Assembly: GCA_025927495.1 (NCBI GenBank)
Contig: JAICLH010000007.1
Span: 1 to 37,990, forward strand
DNA: 37,990 nucleotides
Source of the DNA: Gemmatimonadaceae bacterium
GTDB taxonomy: Bacteria; Gemmatimonadota; Gemmatimonadetes; Gemmatimonadales; Gemmatimonadaceae
Reading direction: 5' to 3'
In this document: positions 36,864 through 37,990 of the stretch, piece by piece
Position numbering within the stretch: the first letter of the stretch is position 1
How the letters are laid out: every line of letters starts with the position of its first letter
Notes under the pieces: model-generated
Database searches by the model: none
What the model was told of the DNA's origin: nothing
Seen by the model: the letters and a program-made list of their open reading frames with translations, nothing else
Made by a program: the position numbers and the translations under genes

Positions 36864-37990
36864 GCGGGCCTCCCGCGGGGCTTGCCTAACGCAACACGGA
36901 CGATCTGGCCCGCGAACAACAGGACGCCGGCAAGGAACAACGCTGTCGCGGTGTACGTGCCGGCGCGCCAGCCCGAGAGTATCGCACCGGCAGCCAGAAG
37001 GATCGCCCCGGTCATGAGACCGAGTTGCACGCGCGCCACCGACGCGGAGTACATCTCGGCGACGGTTGGTGTGGTGGGAGTTGCCTTCCCGGCGTAACGG
37101 GCCGTCCATGCGAGGAGCGGCACGATCTTGTAGAAGAACCCGACGACGAAGAGCACGATGCCGCCGAGCAGCCCAACGAACACGTACGTCGTGGCGAGGC
37201 GCGCCGCCTGCGGGCCGCGCCAGAGCACGAAGGGGCCGAGCACGGCGTCGGCGGCGAGAAACGCCAGCGCCGTGGCGGCGAACCGCACGCCGATGTCTAC
37301 CTGTTTGCGCACGCGCGCCCGGAAGAAGCGCGAGGCCTGGTAGATGAAGCACGCCACGCCTAACTCGAGCAGCAGGGCGCCGGCCCAGGCGGCCGCCGCG
37401 GTGCCGGTCACGAGGCCCGTTCCGAGGAACGGAAGCCCGATCGCAAGCGCCGCCAGTGCGCGCCGGGTCCACCGCGTGTCGGCGCCGTGCGCGAGCAGGA
37501 ACATCGGCAGCAGCCGGTGCGAGACGCCCACGATCATCACCAGCGCCCACCCGACAATAGCGACGTGCAGATGCGTCGCCAGAACCCGGACCCGCGCCGC
37601 CGCAATGAATCCGGTGTGCGCGTTGTGCAGCAGCACAACGCCCAACACGAGCGTGGACGACAGATACGTGATCGCGATCGCGATGGCGGCCCACGTCACG
37701 TCGCGGGTGCGCGCGCGCGGCAGGGTCGCCGCGACGTTGGCCACGGCGAGCACGATGCCAATCGCGACGAGACACACACCAACGTGGTCGAGGACCGTCG
37801 AGCGTCTTGCAACGCCTACCGCAAACAGGCCGACGCCCGGGCCGAATGCGGCGAGGCTCGCGTGTCCGGCCCATGGCCACCGGATCGGCGCGCCGAGCGC
37901 GACGGGAAGCAGTTGGTACAGCGCGCCGAAGATCGTCGTCGTGAGCCAGCCGAGCGTGAAGAGGTGCGTGACGCCGGCGACGTGCGGCGA
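36860..37990 (-). CDS. Polytopic membrane protein, heme-copper oxidase subunit I/NnrS-like; partial at right edge
   Basis: THLFTLGWLTTTIFGALYQLLPVALG and ATHLHVAIVGWALVMIVGVSHRLLPMFLLAHG; many TM helices; frame open to window end; ATGA overlap with downstream gene. Confidence 0.75.
   Translation of the reverse strand, partial: SPHVAGVTHLFTLGWLTTTIFGALYQLLPVALGAPIRWPWAGHASLAAFGPGVGLFAVGVARRSTVLDHVGVCLVAIGIVLAVANVAATLPRARTRDVTWAAIAIAITYLSSTLVLGVVLLHNAHTGFIAAARVRVLATHLHVAIVGWALVMIVGVSHRLLPMFLLAHGADTRWTRRALAALAIGLPFLGTGLVTGTAAAAWAGALLLELGVACFIYQASRFFRARVRKQVDIGVRFAATALAFLAADAVLGPFVLWRGPQAARLATTYVFVGLLGGIVLFVVGFFYKIVPLLAWTARYAGKATPTTPTVAEMYSASVARVQLGLMTGAILLAAGAILSGWRAGTYTATALFLAGVLLFAGQIVRVALGKPRGRPA

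Noticed and set aside
1-37990. CRISPR array, prophage or transposase genes
   Set aside because: No regularly spaced direct repeats, phage structural genes or transposase motifs were seen in the ORF translations.

Overview
GC-rich bacterial chromosomal window; gene content and style (SusC/SusD pair, sortilin-like BNR protein, split Pnt) suggest Gemmatimonadota, which is inference. In order: a tightly packed pentose-phosphate operon (tkt-tal-HAD-gnd-zwf-rpiA), a DksA/TraR-like gene and a GH15 glucoamylase (minus), a small lipoprotein, a SusC/SusD-type pair, a TonB-plug-like lipoprotein and an orphan response regulator (minus), a double-VOC protein, a large BNR/sortilin-like secreted protein, a membrane protein plus winged-helix regulator, UppS, a DUF4173-like membrane protein, an unrecognised HTH + nucleotidyltransferase-like fusion translationally coupled to hemQ-like and lplA-like genes, two tandem paralogous lipoproteins, a three-gene pntB/pntAb/pntAa operon (minus), tRNA-Pro(GGG), an M23 peptidase, and a DUF2249/heme-copper-oxidase-like cluster running off the right edge. 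Most interesting signals: (1) the heptamer GTTAGGC/GCCTAAC occurs about 56 times (hand count) in 38 kb, on both strands, in coding and non-coding DNA, embedded in almost all TTA-Leu codons and in several stop codons. (2) A long perfect palindrome (GTTTTTGCCTAC-AAA-GTAGGCAAAAAC) overlaps the start of the HTH-NTase gene. A second operator copy with a truncated 5' remnant of the same gene lies at about 17.9 kb, beside a 330-bp inverted repeat, and a third operator core lies at about 10.48 kb. (3) A GGCGGACAAG-type repeat family abuts the stop codons of rpiA, dksA-like and GH15. No computation or database search was run; counts and alignments are by eye.
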